Of a stretch of 64,000 nucleotides of DNA, positions 63,306 through 64,000 are shown piece after piece. Both the position numbers and the translations under genes were made by a program. The DNA is taken from positions 186,001-250,000 of the forward strand of contig NZ_FQWK01000003.1 in assembly GCF_900129655.1 (NCBI RefSeq). Reading direction: 5' to 3'. The stretch comes from Bacteroides clarus YIT 12056 (GTDB lineage Bacteria > Bacteroidota > Bacteroidia > Bacteroidales > Bacteroidaceae). The notes beneath the pieces are model-generated. The model was not told the origin of the DNA. It ran no database searches and saw only the letters and a program-made list of their open reading frames with translations. The stretch's first letter is position 1. The number at the start of each line of letters is the position of its first letter.

Positions 63306-63316
63306 ATATCTTCTTA

Positions 63317-63365
63317 TAATATAAAATAGCCGGCATAACTTTATGTCGGCTATTTTATATTATAA
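63317..63365. terminator. Terminator after the porin gene
   Basis: Long stem (about 20 bp with one mismatch) around AGCCGGCATAA/TTATGTCGGCT, loop of 2-4 bases, AT ends. Located 12 bp past the porin stop; probably bidirectional. Confidence 0.75.
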
Positions 63366-63369
63366 GAAA

Positions 63370-63403
63370 AACTCCGAAATATCACATTCGGATATTTCGG
63401 AGT
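63370..63403 (-). terminator. Terminator of tRNA-Cys
   Basis: 13-bp stem (ACTCCGAAATATC paired with GATATTTCGGAGT) and 8-base or smaller loop; on the minus strand it is followed by TTTTTC. It lies 9 bp past the tRNA 3' end. Confidence 0.8.
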
Positions 63404-63411
63404 CTTCTTTG

Positions 63412-63483
63412 AGGTTCCTGGCGGATTCGAACCGCCGTACACGGTTTTGCAGACCGCTGACTAAGCCACTCATCCAAGGAACC
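63412..63483 (-). tRNA. tRNA-Cys (anticodon GCA)
   Basis: Complete cloverleaf on the minus strand: acceptor GGTTCCT/AGGAACC, anticodon stem GCGGT/ACCGT with loop CTGCAAA giving GCA, T-arm GGCGG-TTCGAAT-CCGCC, discriminator U73 as expected for Cys. CCA is not encoded. Confidence 0.97.
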
Positions 63484-63504
63484 AATCTTTCTCGTTTGCG
63501 GATG

Positions 63505-63535
63505 CAAAGGTAGTACATTTTTTGGAACTACCAAC
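63505..63535 (-). promoter_or_regulatory. Promoter of tRNA-Cys
   Basis: Minus strand: GTTG (63532-63535), 19 bp, TACCTTTG (63505-63512), ending 21 bp before the tRNA. It overlaps the last base of the upstream gene's stop. Confidence 0.65.
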
Positions 63536-63750
63536 TATCCGCAACAATTTTTCTTTATTTCTTTTCTCTCATCACTGCACTCGGAACGTTTCTTCTCGTA
63601 CAACCGCTTTAATTCACAGCCAGTTGCACAATTCTCACAAGGATTACGTTTTTCCTTCACTTTACGAAAAAAAAGATAAACACTCTGCCCTATACGGACA
63701 ATGCACAACAACAAGATGAGAGCTACCGCCCAATTCTGCCAATTATTCAT
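63535..63750 (-). CDS. FeoB-associated Cys-rich membrane protein
   Basis: A 71-aa protein with one membrane helix (residues 7-25, [19 protein letters not shown]) and a cytosolic Cys-rich tail ([13 protein letters not shown], ending KKNCCG), typical of the small FeoC-like proteins that accompany FeoB in Bacteroidota. The ATG at 63750 overlaps the feoB stop by 4 bp (ATGA). Thought to bind metal or help FeoB; role not established. Confidence 0.85.
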   Translation of the reverse strand: MNNWQNWAVALILLLCIVRIGQSVYLFFRKVKEKRNPCENCATGCELKRLYEKKRSECSDERKEIKKNCCG

Positions 63751-64000
63751 CCAAATAATCCTCCTATCTGATAAATGGCAAAGGACACTACCCATGCGAG
63801 TGCAGTAGTGTACACTGCCGTAAACAAAGCCCACTTCCAACTGCCCGACTCTCCCTTAATGGCCGCCAACGTAGCAATACATGGAAAATATATCAACACA
63901 AACACCATATAGCCAAAGGCTACCAACGGCGTAATCGGAATACGTTCGCCCAAGCTCACAGCATCAGCTTCGGCATCATCCGCATATAGCACTCCCAGCG
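63747..64000 (-). CDS. feoB: Ferrous iron transporter FeoB, C-terminal end (partial)
   Basis: The last 84 codons of a membrane protein running off the window. LGVLYADD, then [42 protein letters not shown] (quoted here by its start and end only: [14 protein letters not shown] and [14 protein letters not shown]) match the C-terminal membrane part of FeoB, including the conserved Cys in PCIATLA. The N-terminal GTPase domain and any FeoA domain lie outside the window. Overlaps the small Cys-rich gene by 4 bp. Confidence 0.92.
   Translation of the reverse strand, partial: LGVLYADDAEADAVSLGERIPITPLVAFGYMVFVLIYFPCIATLAAIKGESGSWKWALFTAVYTTALAWVVSFAIYQIGGLFG

Overview
The window is chromosomal DNA of a gut Bacteroidota, most likely Bacteroides or a close relative. 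The evidence is the gene families (FimB/Mfa2 and fimbrillin lipoproteins, DUF3575, DUF4374, DUF4468, SusC-like carboxypeptidase-domain TonB receptor, PL21 heparinase, FadL and DcaP-type porins), lipoprotein and signal peptides of the Bacteroides kind, weak Shine-Dalgarno sequences, and repeated promoter boxes of the Bacteroides primary-sigma type (TTTG, about 19 bp, TAnnTTTG).

Layout. 1-3695 is the end of a fimbrial operon: a partial fimbrillin, a FimB/Mfa2 anchor, a fimbrillin and a FISUMP-tipped fimbrillin. 3.7-9.9 kb is an AT-rich defence island: a C5 cytosine methyltransferase, a PD-(D/E)XK endonuclease and a Vsr mismatch endonuclease on the plus strand, facing a minus-strand pair made of a nuclease-SIR2 fusion and a HARE-HTH nuclease-like protein. 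9.9-12.3 kb is an orphan heparinase II. 12.4-19.5 kb is one long minus-strand cluster: purU, hisH, hisA, hisF, hisIE, ftsE, lysC, lysA. tRNA-Asp follows, then a sugar acetyltransferase, two tandem AraC regulators, an MBL-fold lipase-like enzyme, a PfkB kinase, and the divergent hcp/hcpR-like pair. 27.5-27.9 kb holds a 3 x 29 bp tandem repeat and a 317-bp nested palindromic element. 27.9-32.9 kb is a xusABC xenosiderophore operon. 33.1-35.1 kb is a queuosine-precursor operon (transporter, queC, queF) behind a promoter and a probable preQ1-I riboswitch. 35.2-44 kb is mixed: DcaP porin, FadL, a YhcG nuclease, D-lactate dehydrogenase, pirin, MBL enzyme, DUF4468 and VOC proteins. 44.2-57.2 kb is a second, large fimbrial-type operon of nine genes with its own promoter. 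57.2-63.3 kb holds a TlpA-type thioredoxin and the asparagine-to-fumarate set: aspA, divergent from dcuB-ansB-porin. The window ends with tRNA-Cys, a FeoB-associated Cys-rich protein and the 3' end of feoB.

Two things stand out. First, the nuclease-SIR2 fusion with its HARE-HTH nuclease partner looks like a two-gene anti-phage system that I cannot assign to a named type. Second, three unrelated intergenic spots (near 20.1, 38.2 and 49.8 kb) hold arrays with exactly the same architecture, 15-bp imperfect palindromes separated by 7 bp (period 22 bp). Each has its own sequence and each lies just downstream of a stop codon. I know of no described element that matches this.
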